From NCBI RefSeq assembly GCF_002019795.1, contig NZ_KV917381.1, forward strand, positions 1,671,210-1,735,209: a DNA stretch of 64,000 bases. Reading direction: 5' to 3'. The notes under the pieces were generated by a model that was not told the DNA's origin, searched no databases, and saw only the letters and a list, made by a program, of their open reading frames with translations. Origin of the DNA: Bacillus alkalicellulosilyticus (GTDB lineage: Bacteria; Bacillota; Bacilli; Bacillales; Bacillaceae_F). The stretch's first letter is position 1. Each line of letters starts with the position of its first letter. The translations under genes and the position numbers were made by a program. This document shows, piece after piece, positions 52,636 through 60,231 of the stretch.

Positions 52636-53463
52636 ATGGATAAGTTACAAAATCATATTAGAACAATTCTCCGAGTTAAACGGAGAGTGAACCCTGAAGA
52701 GGAGATTAGAGCACGAGTTGACTTTATGAAAGCATTTCTTCGTGCACACCCCGTTATCAAAGCTTTCGTATTGGGGATTTCTGGAGGACAAGATTCTACG
52801 CTAGCGGGTAAGTTGGCTCAACTCGCCATTAACGAATTAAACGCAGAACAAAACGATATATCATACCAATTCATTGCTGTTCGCTTGCCTTATGGTGTGC
52901 AAAAAGACGAAGGAGATTGTCAGACTGCTTTATCTTTTGTCCAACCTTCCAAAGTGTTTGAAGTCAACATTAAACCAGCTGTTGATATAAGTGTTGAATC
53001 GATGAAGAAAGCAGGTATTCGTTTGTCTGATTTCCTGATCGGAAATGAAAAAGCCAGGGAACGGATGAAAGTTCAATATAGCATAGCAGGAGCATGCTCT
53101 GGAGTTGTGATTGGGACTGACCACAGTGCAGAAGCAGTTACAGGTTTTTTTACGAAATTTGGAGATGGTGCTTGTGACCTTATTCCGTTATTTGGTTTAA
53201 ACAAAAGACAAGGAAAGGAATTACTACAAGTGTTAGGGTGCCCAAAATCTCTTTATCTAAAAACGCCAACGGCAGACCTAGAAGATGATAAACCACAATT
53301 ACCAGATGAAGAAGCTTTGGGTGTGACCTATCAGGATATTGATGATTATTTAGAGGGAAAGCCCCTTGCTGAAACGAGCAAAAATCAGATCGAAGCCTTA
53401 TATGTAAAAACAAGGCATAAAAGATACCAACCGATTAGTATGTATGATGATTGGTGGAAGTGA
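52636..53463 (+). CDS. nadE: NAD synthetase, ammonia-dependent
   Basis: 275 residues of the single-domain NH3-dependent type. PP-loop [14 protein letters not shown], the [19 protein letters not shown] stretch and the C-terminal RHKRYQP are characteristic. It converts deamido-NAD to NAD, the last step of the operon. Start 2 bp after the preceding gene with AAGGAGG inside it. Confidence 0.94.
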   Translation: MDKLQNHIRTILRVKRRVNPEEEIRARVDFMKAFLRAHPVIKAFVLGISGGQDSTLAGKLAQLAINELNAEQNDISYQFIAVRLPYGVQKDEGDCQTALSFVQPSKVFEVNIKPAVDISVESMKKAGIRLSDFLIGNEKARERMKVQYSIAGACSGVVIGTDHSAEAVTGFFTKFGDGACDLIPLFGLNKRQGKELLQVLGCPKSLYLKTPTADLEDDKPQLPDEEALGVTYQDIDDYLEGKPLAETSKNQIEALYVKTRHKRYQPISMYDDWWK

Positions 53464-53468
53464 ACCTA

Positions 53469-53501
53469 CCCCACACCCCTCAAAGAGTGAGGAGTGTGGG
53501 G
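53469..53501. terminator. Hairpin between nadE and the MerR-type gene
   Basis: CCCCACAC with CCTCA pairs with TGAGG and GTGTGGGG (53469-53482 with 53488-53501), with a small bulge. It could stop transcripts from both sides; no T run. Confidence 0.6.
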
Positions 53502-53508
53502 GTGACGG

Positions 53509-54264
53509 TTACTTCGTATAATGAACAATCGCATCTCGTAAAAACGCTGTTGCTCCAGGCTGTTCTCTATCATAATACTCAGTGAATCGTTCATCATTAA
53601 CATACAGTTGAGCAAGACCTGCATGAGCTTCTTTTGTGTAAGAACTCCAATAGTAACTGAGCCACTCACGGTGTAGCTCGACTGTTTTTTGAGCAAGTGG
53701 ACTTGTAGGATCTCCTGTTGCTACCGCTTCATGAAGCGTTGAGAGGATGTCACGTTCCAATTGTTGAACTCGGGCATGTTGTTCAGCTGTCATTTCCCTT
53801 ATTTTTGCATTGGACGTATCAATTTGAGTGTCTCCGTAAGTCGTACGAATTTCCTTGCCATACTTTCTTTCATTTTCTTCAATCCACTTTTCTTTAAAGC
53901 CTTCAAATTTTTCATTGTCAGACATGGGAATTCTCCTTTCGTGTTGGGCTATTGTTTTTTCCACGTTTGTAAGCAGTTGATCGAGCTGTTCTTGTTTGGC
54001 TACTAGTTTATTACGGTGTTCTTTTAAGGCTTGTAGGCTATCAAATGACGGGTCGGTTAGGATGTTCTTAATGTCTTCTAAGCTCACACCAAGCTCTCGG
54101 TAAAATAAGATGTGCTGTAATTGATTGACTTCATGATCACCATACATCCTGTAGCCAGAGGATGTCATTGATGCGGGTTTTAATAAGCCAATCTCATCAT
54201 AATAGCGAAGTGTTCGTGAGCTAACTCCCGCTAAATTTGCGAGTTTTTGAATCGTATATTTCAC
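53509..54264 (-). CDS. MerR-family regulator with TipAS domain
   Basis: 251 residues. N-terminal MerR winged helix (about 1-70, IQKLANLAGVSSRTLRYYDEIGLLKPA) with a coiled coil, and a C-terminal TipAS antibiotic-binding domain (about 130-250; YWSSYTKEAHAGLAQLYVNDERFTEYYD). B. subtilis Mta has this design and activates multidrug exporter genes. The effector is probably a drug-like compound. No target gene is adjacent on the same strand. Confidence 0.92.
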   Translation of the reverse strand: MKYTIQKLANLAGVSSRTLRYYDEIGLLKPASMTSSGYRMYGDHEVNQLQHILFYRELGVSLEDIKNILTDPSFDSLQALKEHRNKLVAKQEQLDQLLTNVEKTIAQHERRIPMSDNEKFEGFKEKWIEENERKYGKEIRTTYGDTQIDTSNAKIREMTAEQHARVQQLERDILSTLHEAVATGDPTSPLAQKTVELHREWLSYYWSSYTKEAHAGLAQLYVNDERFTEYYDREQPGATAFLRDAIVHYTK

Positions 54265-54354
54265 ATCATCACCTCCTGTTAAATCAAACTATACACCTTT
54301 ACGTAACGAGAATGTAAAGAGGTATTTCAAAAAAAATATTCTATTTTTTTCAAA

Positions 54355-54383
54355 TTGAAATCGAACGTATATTCGCATATAAT
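54355..54383 (+). promoter_or_regulatory. SOS promoter of the Y-family polymerase gene
   Basis: -35 TTGAAA (54355-54360), 17-bp spacer, -10 TATAAT (54378-54383). A LexA-like site fills most of the spacer. Confidence 0.85.
54362..54375. promoter_or_regulatory. LexA (DinR) box 1
   Basis: CGAACGTATATTCG matches 12 of 14 positions of the Bacillus LexA consensus CGAACRNRYGTTYC. It sits between the -35 and -10 elements. Confidence 0.65.
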
Positions 54384-54396
54384 AAAACATATAATA

Positions 54397-54410
54397 CGAA
54401 CATAAGTTCC
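54397..54410. promoter_or_regulatory. LexA (DinR) box 2
   Basis: CGAACATAAGTTCC matches 13 of 14 positions of the Bacillus LexA consensus. It lies just downstream of the -10 element, near the transcription start. Confidence 0.85.
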
Positions 54411-54426
54411 TAAAGGTGGGAGAACT

Positions 54427-55692
54427 GTGCATCCAGCAGATATGTTTGAGCAAATGAAACAACGAACAATTCTATGTGTCGATATGAAAAGCTTTTATGC
54501 GAGCTGTTCGGCGTTAGCGCTAGGGCTTGACCCGCTTGACTGCTATTTAGCGGTTGTCGCGGATACGACTCGCTCAGGGAGTGTGGTGTTAGCGGCCACC
54601 CCTAAGCTGAAAAAGGAGTTCGGTATTAAAACCGGTAGCCGACTTTTTGAAATTCCAAATGATCCACGCATTCAGATCGTTAATGCCCAAATGGGAATCT
54701 ATTTAGATATTTCTACGCAATTAACTCGGTTTTTTAACAGGTATGTGCCGTTTGAGGCGATTCACGTGTATAGCGTTGATGAAAGCTTTTTGCAGGCAGA
54801 CGGAACGGAGAAGTTGTGGGGAGACGGTATTGCGCTTGCTCACAAAATTCGTAACGACATGCTCCGCGAGTTCGGGTTAACGTGCTCGATTGGCATTGGA
54901 CCGAACATGCTCATGTCCAAGCTCTGTCTTGATATTGAGGCGAAAAAGCATGGTGTGGCCGAGTGGGGGTTTACAGATATTAAAGAAAAGCTGTGGCCAC
55001 TCCCACTGCGAGAAATGTGGGGGATCGGGTCACGATTGGAACGGAGGCTGAACCGCTTTGGAATTCGTACGGTCGGGCACTTGGCAGCTTTTGATTTGAA
55101 GAAGCTTGAAAAAGAATTTGGAGTGATGGGCAATCAACTTTATTACCATGCCTGGGGGATTGATTTATCAGACCTTGGAGCTCCAATTATGCAAGGACAG
55201 GTGAGCTTTGCGAAAGGACAAATTTTACTAAGAGATTATGAAAAAGAAGAAGAGATAAAGTGTGTCATCCTTGAAATGTGTGAAGAGGTCGCACGCCGGG
55301 CAAGACGAGCGAAGAAGGCAGGAAGAACGATTAGCCTAGGTCTTGGCTATAGTCAGGAACAGATGGGAGGGGGCTTTTACCGCTCTTTATCGGTAGATGA
55401 ACCAACCAATTTGACGATGGATGTTTATAAAGCATGCTTGCGATTATTGGCGAGGCACTATCGCGGAGAAATTGTGCGGCAAATCTCAATTACCCTATCT
55501 AATGTACATGACGATTCTGTCCAACAGCTAAGTTTATTTGAACCGAATAAACCCAAGCAAAAAGACTTGAGTTATGTGATGGATGCCATTCGTGAAAAGT
55601 ATGGTTCGAATGCATTGCTTCGAGCGGTCTCCTATACAAAAGCGGGAACCGCTCGTCATCGTTCAACGTTACTAGGAGGACATAAAGCATAA
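54427..55692 (+). CDS. Y-family DNA polymerase (UvrX/YqjW type)
   Basis: 421 residues, GTG start. The active-site signatures are LCVDMKSFYASCSAL and YSVDESFLQADG, in an ImpB/MucB/SamB-family polymerase, followed by helix-hairpin-helix, thumb and little-finger regions (to about 380). It should copy past damaged bases after DNA damage. Two LexA boxes in its promoter and a YolD-like partner gene 12 bp downstream match B. subtilis yqjW-yqjX. Confidence 0.93.
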   Translation: MHPADMFEQMKQRTILCVDMKSFYASCSALALGLDPLDCYLAVVADTTRSGSVVLAATPKLKKEFGIKTGSRLFEIPNDPRIQIVNAQMGIYLDISTQLTRFFNRYVPFEAIHVYSVDESFLQADGTEKLWGDGIALAHKIRNDMLREFGLTCSIGIGPNMLMSKLCLDIEAKKHGVAEWGFTDIKEKLWPLPLREMWGIGSRLERRLNRFGIRTVGHLAAFDLKKLEKEFGVMGNQLYYHAWGIDLSDLGAPIMQGQVSFAKGQILLRDYEKEEEIKCVILEMCEEVARRARRAKKAGRTISLGLGYSQEQMGGGFYRSLSVDEPTNLTMDVYKACLRLLARHYRGEIVRQISITLSNVHDDSVQQLSLFEPNKPKQKDLSYVMDAIREKYGSNALLRAVSYTKAGTARHRSTLLGGHKA

Positions 55693-55704
55693 GGCGGTGG
55701 AGAA

Positions 55705-56043
55705 ATGATTCGAGATAGAGGAAATATCAAATGGACGGCAATGATGTTGCCAGAGCATGTGGAATTGCTCCGTGAGTTGAAGGAAGAACAGACACGTAAG
55801 GGCAAGCCGGAGCTTGATGAACAAAAGCTTATGGAAATGAATGATACCATTTGTGAAGCGATGGTAGACAATGAGTGGCTGGCATTCACATATTATGAAA
55901 ACTATGATTACCATTGCTTGGTTGGGAAGGTTCATTATTTTGATGAAATGAGAAAAAGACTTCATATTGTTGATTACTTTGAGGAAAAGCATCTTCTGGC
56001 GATTGAGTATATTGTTGATGTAAGAGTGCATGATTCATTGTAA
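55705..56043 (+). CDS. YolD-like protein
   Basis: 112 residues typical of the YolD family (IRDRGNIKWTAMMLPEHVELL... ending DYFEEKHLLAIEYIVDVRV). Its genes are regularly paired with UvrX-type polymerases, and YolD-like proteins have been proposed as UmuD-like partners. It is the second gene of the SOS operon. RBS GGCGGTGGAG. Confidence 0.92.
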   Translation: MIRDRGNIKWTAMMLPEHVELLRELKEEQTRKGKPELDEQKLMEMNDTICEAMVDNEWLAFTYYENYDYHCLVGKVHYFDEMRKRLHIVDYFEEKHLLAIEYIVDVRVHDSL

Positions 56044-56217
56044 GAGGGAATAAATTACGTAGAATAGGGAATCCTTTTTTTATTAGAAATAGGCAGGATT
56101 AGGTGTTTATGTTTTTGTTGAAAAGTTCACATGAATGCCTAAGAAATCTAACAACAAATCTTGTATACTAACAGTGAAAGAATCAAGTAGTAAAATAAAA
56201 AAAGAATAGGAAGTGAA

Positions 56218-56505
56218 TTGAACGTGATCGTTCAAGATTTAGTAGAAACCAAACAATACTTTGTTGGAGAAACGAAGCCGGAGTTCTACGTAATTTATGG
56301 AAAGTACGAAAATAGCGATGCGATGTTCCGCGGAAAAGATTTTCACATGAGTGAGATTGAAATCGAAGAGGTTGTGAAAGTGTTACATGGCGATGAGCAT
56401 CATTCGTTACGACCGATTGAAAGCTATACGATCGGAGAGGATTACCCTTCCATTGATGCCATTTTAGCTAAAGTAAAACAGCAACACCGAGATATTTTTA
56501 TATAA
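56218..56505 (+). CDS. Small soluble protein of unknown function
   Basis: 95 residues, acidic, mixed strand and helix (VIYGKYENSDAMFRGKDFHMSEIEIEEVVKVL). No family or motif is recognised. TTG 56218 (6 bp after AGGA) or GTG 56224 may start it. It is followed by a good terminator, which supports it being a real gene transcribed alone. Confidence 0.65.
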   Translation: MNVIVQDLVETKQYFVGETKPEFYVIYGKYENSDAMFRGKDFHMSEIEIEEVVKVLHGDEHHSLRPIESYTIGEDYPSIDAILAKVKQQHRDIFI

Positions 56506-56516
56506 ACAAGGAAATG

Positions 56517-56550
56517 GAGTGAAAAGGAATATGACCTTTTCGCTCTTTTT
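56517..56550 (+). terminator. Terminator of the 95-residue gene
   Basis: GAGTGAAAAGG (56517-56527) pairs with CCTTTTCGCTC (56535-56545), one wobble, then five T residues. Confidence 0.9.
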
Positions 56551-56604
56551 CTTGAATTCAATGAAGGGCACTGGCGCCGCTCGCTGTGCAGTGCTTCTAA
56601 TAAA

Positions 56605-56648
56605 GAGGGCATGGTAAAAGTTAAAAACCGAACTTTCCCAGCGCCCTC
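56605..56648. repeat. Degenerate second-family hairpin
   Basis: GAGGGC..TGG.AAAAGTT (56605-56622) pairs with AACTTTCCCAGCGCCCTC (56631-56648) with about three mismatches, around the conserved loop AAAAACCG. It has no T run here and lies in a gene-free 220-bp gap. Confidence 0.6.
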
Positions 56649-56738
56649 CGGCTTTGCTGTTTTTCTTATTAGTAATATAATGATATACATTGCTAGCGCA
56701 TAGGATATAAGAAGCCTAATTACAGGGGTGTGGAGCAT

Positions 56739-57014
56739 GTGAGAGTCATTACAAATTGTTCTTACTATTTGACGTTTATGTGCTGGGCAGCATTCATATT
56801 GATTACATTTTCTAGCGTACAAGCACTTATCAAAGACTTAACAGGATTGTCCCCTCTTTATCTTGTGTTTTATGTGACAGTTGTTGTTTTTTTAATCGTC
56901 ATTTTAGGATGTTTCACGGGTAAAGACTGGTTTGCTATGGTGAAAAGTGTAATTAGTATGGTGTTATGCTTAACATTACTATGTTGTTTAGTGTATCTTA
57001 TGTATGTAGGATAA
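56739..57014 (+). CDS. Small three-helix membrane protein
   Basis: About 91 residues from GTG 56739, behind GGGTGTGGAG; GTG 56730 is possible but has no RBS. Three hydrophobic helices (about 9-28, 41-60, 69-88) and several cysteines. No family recognised. It ends 30 bp before the deacetylase start, so the two may be co-transcribed. Confidence 0.6.
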   Translation: MRVITNCSYYLTFMCWAAFILITFSSVQALIKDLTGLSPLYLVFYVTVVVFLIVILGCFTGKDWFAMVKSVISMVLCLTLLCCLVYLMYVG

Positions 57015-57043
57015 TGGTACAAGGTGAAAAGGAGGAGTTACGT

Positions 57044-57676
57044 GTGGAAGAAAAGCGAAAACGAGTAGCATTAACGTTTGATGATGGTCCTCATAAAACA
57101 GTGACCGTTTCTATTTTAGATGAGTTAGAAAAAAGAGGAGCAAAAGCGACCTTTTTTGTATTGGGAAATCGTTGCCGTGAACACGTTGACATTTTGAAAA
57201 GAGCGATGAATGGTGGAAGTGAGATTGCCAACCATACATGGAATCATCCAGATCTTACGTTTCTAACAGCTGATGAAGTGAAACAACAAGTCGAGGATAC
57301 TCAAGCTGTATTAGAAGAAGTTATAGGTTATCAACCGATTGTCTTTCGTGCACCATATGGGGCAATCAATGAAAAGGTAGTTGAAGCACTGACACTTCCG
57401 AGTATTATGTGGTCTGTTGATTCAAGAGATTGGGCCGTACAAGATAGAGATGCTACTGTCAAAGAAGCTCTTACTAATGTGAAAGATGGGTCAGTTATCT
57501 TACTTCACGATATGTATGAAAGCACAGCAGAAGCAGCAGCAATCATTTTAGAAGAGTTGTCAAACCAAGACTATGAATTTGTCACAGTAAGTGAGCTTTT
57601 TGGCTTTGAACAGGATAGAGAAAATGGGAACGGGGTTTATTACTCTGTGGAAGAAACATCCTCCGAGGGCAACTGA
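57044..57676 (+). CDS. Polysaccharide deacetylase (NodB domain)
   Basis: 210 residues from GTG 57044, 8 bp after AAGGAGG. NodB motifs are present: ALTFDDGPH, NHTWNHPDL (metal-binding HxxxH) and VFRAPYGA, with LLHD near the C-terminus. It should remove acetyl groups from a polymer such as peptidoglycan or chitin oligomers. No signal peptide or membrane helix is seen at this start, and the longer frame (from 56966) would overlap the membrane protein gene. Confidence 0.9.
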   Translation: MEEKRKRVALTFDDGPHKTVTVSILDELEKRGAKATFFVLGNRCREHVDILKRAMNGGSEIANHTWNHPDLTFLTADEVKQQVEDTQAVLEEVIGYQPIVFRAPYGAINEKVVEALTLPSIMWSVDSRDWAVQDRDATVKEALTNVKDGSVILLHDMYESTAEAAAIILEELSNQDYEFVTVSELFGFEQDRENGNGVYYSVEETSSEGN

Positions 57677-57700
57677 TTGGTGTCATAGACAGTTGCCCTC
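57665..57700. terminator. Bidirectional hairpin between the deacetylase and DoxX genes
   Basis: GAGGGCAACTG (57665-57675) pairs perfectly with CAGTTGCCCTC (57690-57700). It overlaps the end of the deacetylase gene and lies 10 bp past the DoxX gene on the other strand. Confidence 0.7.
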
Positions 57701-57709
57701 AACAGGGAA

Positions 57710-58240
57710 TTAGCTAGCAAGCGGTGGAACATTGTTTTTTGGTTTAGGGTTGTTGAATTTAGTTAAGTTGAACTTTGTTCTAAGGTAAGGAAGAACGTAA
57801 CGGTCGCCTCCAATGCGGCCTGCGTTTGCTCCTGCAGCTAAGATAAACATGCTGATAAGAACCATCCAAGGATTAGTAGAAATTGTTCCTGCAAACATAA
57901 AGCTGAAGTTCATGACAACACCGAAGAATGCGGCTGCACTTGTAAACACTCCAAGGATTAAACCTAGACCAACTAGGACTTCTCCCCATGCGACTAAGAA
58001 ACTAAACACTCCCGCATACGGAATCGCAAAAGTCTCAAGGAAGCTAACGAAAGTCGGATACACCATTTGCTCCATGTGTAACACCGGATTGGCTACAGCA
58101 CCTTGTAAATATCCACCTGCATGAAAGTCACCAAATGCTTTTCCCCATCCAGCAGAGAGCCATGCCCACCCAAGATAAAGTCGTAAGAAAGTTAGAATAA
58201 TTGCTGCGTATTTGTTTTCTCTTAAAAATGCTCCAAACAT
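57710..58240 (-). CDS. DoxX-family membrane protein
   Basis: 176 residues from ATG 58240, 8 bp after GAGGAG. Four helices with the pattern LRLYLGWAWLSAGWGKAFG and the later GEVLVGLGLILGVF and NAGRIGGDRYVLPYL. The family includes DoxD (thiosulfate:quinone oxidoreductase subunit) and stress-linked DoxX proteins. Two adjacent palindromes upstream resemble Rex or Fnr sites, which points to control by redox or oxygen state. Confidence 0.85.
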   Translation of the reverse strand: MFGAFLRENKYAAIILTFLRLYLGWAWLSAGWGKAFGDFHAGGYLQGAVANPVLHMEQMVYPTFVSFLETFAIPYAGVFSFLVAWGEVLVGLGLILGVFTSAAAFFGVVMNFSFMFAGTISTNPWMVLISMFILAAGANAGRIGGDRYVLPYLRTKFNLTKFNNPKPKNNVPPLAS

Positions 58241-58263
58241 GAAAATCACTCCTCTTATTTTTT

Positions 58264-58281
58264 TGTGATTCTTTTCACAAA
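58264..58281 (-). promoter_or_regulatory. Rex/Fnr-like box 1 upstream of the DoxX gene
   Basis: TTGTGATTCTTTTCACAA (plus strand). It matches Rex (TTGTGAAnnnnTTCACAA) with one mismatch, and the Fnr/Crp-type TGTGA-N6-TCACA exactly. It ends 24 bp before the start codon. Confidence 0.75.
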
Positions 58282-58286
58282 GAGCT

Positions 58287-58304
58287 TGTGAACCGTTTCA
58301 CATT
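58287..58304 (-). promoter_or_regulatory. Rex/Fnr-like box 2 upstream of the DoxX gene
   Basis: TTGTGAACCGTTTCACAT (plus strand) matches Rex at all but the last position and the Fnr type exactly. It is spaced 23 bp, centre to centre, from box 1, so both lie on about the same face of the helix. Confidence 0.78.
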
Positions 58305-58475
58305 CTCTTTATATTTTTATTGTATATACATTCATCGTTTTTGGCTACGCTGTTCAAGGCTTTGTCACAGAAAATGTGAGAAAGCCAGACACATTTTAGT
58401 CAAAATCGATAAATGAAATTGCCGCATAGGAGAGAATACGGTAAGCTTTTAGTAGAAAAGAAAGGGGATATAACG

Positions 58476-58940
58476 ATGAAACGAGTGTTATTTGTTTGCT
58501 TAGGGAACATCTGTCGGTCACCAATGGCAGAAGCGATTTTTAGGAAAAAAGTAGCGGAACAAGGGTTAAGTGATACGATAACGATTGATTCAGCAGGAAC
58601 AGGCAACTGGCATGTAGGCAAGCCACCACATGAGGGGACAAGAAGCATTTTAGATGACTATCAAGTCAGTTATAGTGGAATGAAGGCGCGCCAAGTGATC
58701 CAAGAAGATTTACAATCGTTTGATTATATTATTGCAATGGATGCAGAAAACATAGGTGTGCTACGCTCAATGGCAGGTCATCAAAAAACAGGAGAAATCG
58801 CACGCTTGTTGGATTTCTTACCTGAAAGTGACATAGCTGATGTACCCGATCCGTATTACACAGGTAATTTTGAAGAAGTATATGAGCTTGTAAATGCTAG
58901 CTGTGATAACCTACTAGACTATATTAAAAAATCATTATAA
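58476..58940 (+). CDS. Low-molecular-weight protein tyrosine phosphatase
   Basis: 154 residues from ATG 58476; the upstream extension has no RBS. The phosphate loop VCLGNICRSPMAEAIF (CX5R) and the general-acid region DVPDPYYTG are intact. It should dephosphorylate tyrosine (possibly arginine) residues in the cytoplasm. B. subtilis YfkJ and YwlE are the closest types; it lacks an adjacent kinase. Confidence 0.92.
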   Translation: MKRVLFVCLGNICRSPMAEAIFRKKVAEQGLSDTITIDSAGTGNWHVGKPPHEGTRSILDDYQVSYSGMKARQVIQEDLQSFDYIIAMDAENIGVLRSMAGHQKTGEIARLLDFLPESDIADVPDPYYTGNFEEVYELVNASCDNLLDYIKKSL

Positions 58941-59010
58941 GAAAAAAAGTACCTCATCCTGAAACAATGCAGGGAAATGAGACGTTTTATAGAGGAGGAG
59001 GGAGTGGAAA

Positions 59011-59472
59011 TTGAAAAGAAGAATATTGAGATTTGCGTTGTTGTTCCTATTTGTTATCGTGTTTACGGGTTGTACGTCAACGGAAAGTATGGAAGACGAA
59101 GGCTGGAAGGAAAGTTCTTTATTTGAGTCAGGGAGCTACACGATGATTGGCGAAGAAGGAACAATAGGGTTTATCTATGATGATGATATGGTAAGTAGGT
59201 TTTATCCTAATAAAGTTCAGAGTTATATGTGGCACTTTTGGGGAAGTGAAGAAGAGGTTACTGGAAACCTTTTAGTGACTGCAATCCACGAAACAAGCGG
59301 GGAAGAAATAACAGTTCTTCGTGGTAGGTTGAAAGAAGGTGGATCATTAAATGGCGCAGACCAAAGCATGCCGTCGAGCATGTCGCTTCCAAAAGAAGGC
59401 ATGTGGAAATTAGATGCCTTTATTGATGAGGAGTTATTCGGCACTATTTTTGTAAGAGTACATACGGAATAA
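59011..59472 (+). CDS. Lipoprotein, possible DUF4871-like
   Basis: 153 residues, TTG start behind GAGGAGGG. A signal peptide (about 1-19) ends in a lipobox VFTGC. The mature part is beta-rich, and the closing SLPKEGMWKLDAFIDEELFGTIFV resembles DUF4871, an Ig-like lipoprotein domain. Function unknown. A terminator follows. Confidence 0.75.
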   Translation: MKRRILRFALLFLFVIVFTGCTSTESMEDEGWKESSLFESGSYTMIGEEGTIGFIYDDDMVSRFYPNKVQSYMWHFWGSEEEVTGNLLVTAIHETSGEEITVLRGRLKEGGSLNGADQSMPSSMSLPKEGMWKLDAFIDEELFGTIFVRVHTE

Positions 59473-59483
59473 GAAGCAGTGGT

Positions 59484-59519
59484 AACACTCCTATTCGTTA
59501 GCGGATAGGGGTGTTTTTT
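59484..59519 (+). terminator. Terminator of the lipoprotein gene
   Basis: AACACTCCTATTCG (59484-59497) pairs with CGGATAGGGGTGTT (59502-59515) with wobbles, then TTTT. Confidence 0.9.
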
Positions 59520-59560
59520 CATTCAATTTCAAAGGAGAGATAACAAGAAGAGGAATCTAT

Positions 59561-59750
59561 TCTTAACGGACGCAGATGCCTCTATTTCCTCTAAAAGCGG
59601 ATGATTTTAAATGTATCGGACACAGAAGACCTTATTATCATAGAAAAAGGTGAAAATAGACTGTTTTCATTAAAATAGGGTCATTGGTGTCCGTTACAAA
59701 AAATAAAATGAAAAAAAACGTAAAATAAGGAATCTCCTGTCCTTTAGAGA
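59561..59750 (+). repeat. Dispersed intergenic repeat, copy B
   Basis: About 190 bp matching copy A at 47526-47709 over its whole length with scattered changes and a few small gaps. It begins with CTTAACGGAC and ends near CTCCTGTCCTTT. It follows a terminator and holds no reading frame. Confidence 0.8.
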
Positions 59751-59815
59751 TAATAAAATATTGCATGCCCTTCATAAACAACACTATGAAGGACACGAGT
59801 GTCTACTTGAAATTA

Positions 59816-59995
59816 TTATGATTCAAGTAATTGGTCAACTGGAACGGTCATTTCATCTTCTGGACTATTGGCTTTAAACACACGGGCAGTAGCTTCATCT
59901 TCATTGACATGCTGAATCCAGACCGGAGTCCCGTTATATTGAACATTGATTTCTTGCGGTGATTCAATAATTTCTTGAGCGCGTTGAACATTCAT
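59816..59995 (-). CDS. sspH: Small acid-soluble spore protein, H family
   Basis: 59 residues behind GGAGGG. The sequence (MNVQRAQEIIESPQEINVQY, then NGTPVWIQHVNEDEATARVF and VPVDQLLES) matches the SspH family pattern of QRAQEI-ESP, YNGxPxxIQHV and VPV. SspH proteins are made in the forespore under sigma-F/G. Upstream, TGAATA and CGATTTTA with a 16-bp gap are weakly sigma-G-like. Together with the CotJC-like catalase it marks a spore former. Confidence 0.9.
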   Translation of the reverse strand: MNVQRAQEIIESPQEINVQYNGTPVWIQHVNEDEATARVFKANSPEDEMTVPVDQLLES

Positions 59996-60231
59996 CGTAT
60001 TCCCTCCCTTTTCTTAAAATCGTCGTTTTCATCCTCATTATTCACATCTCTATCTGTTATCATTCGTCTATTCAAGACAAACCTATTTCCGCTATCTCTA
60101 AGTGTTATAGAAGCTTGTGTATGAAGGCGCTTACCTAAAAAAATAGTCACAAGCACATAAATTACTGAATATGATGGGTTATGGGTAGGAACCCAACCGG
60201 AGTTATAATTTATCCTAAGGGGTTGAGATAT

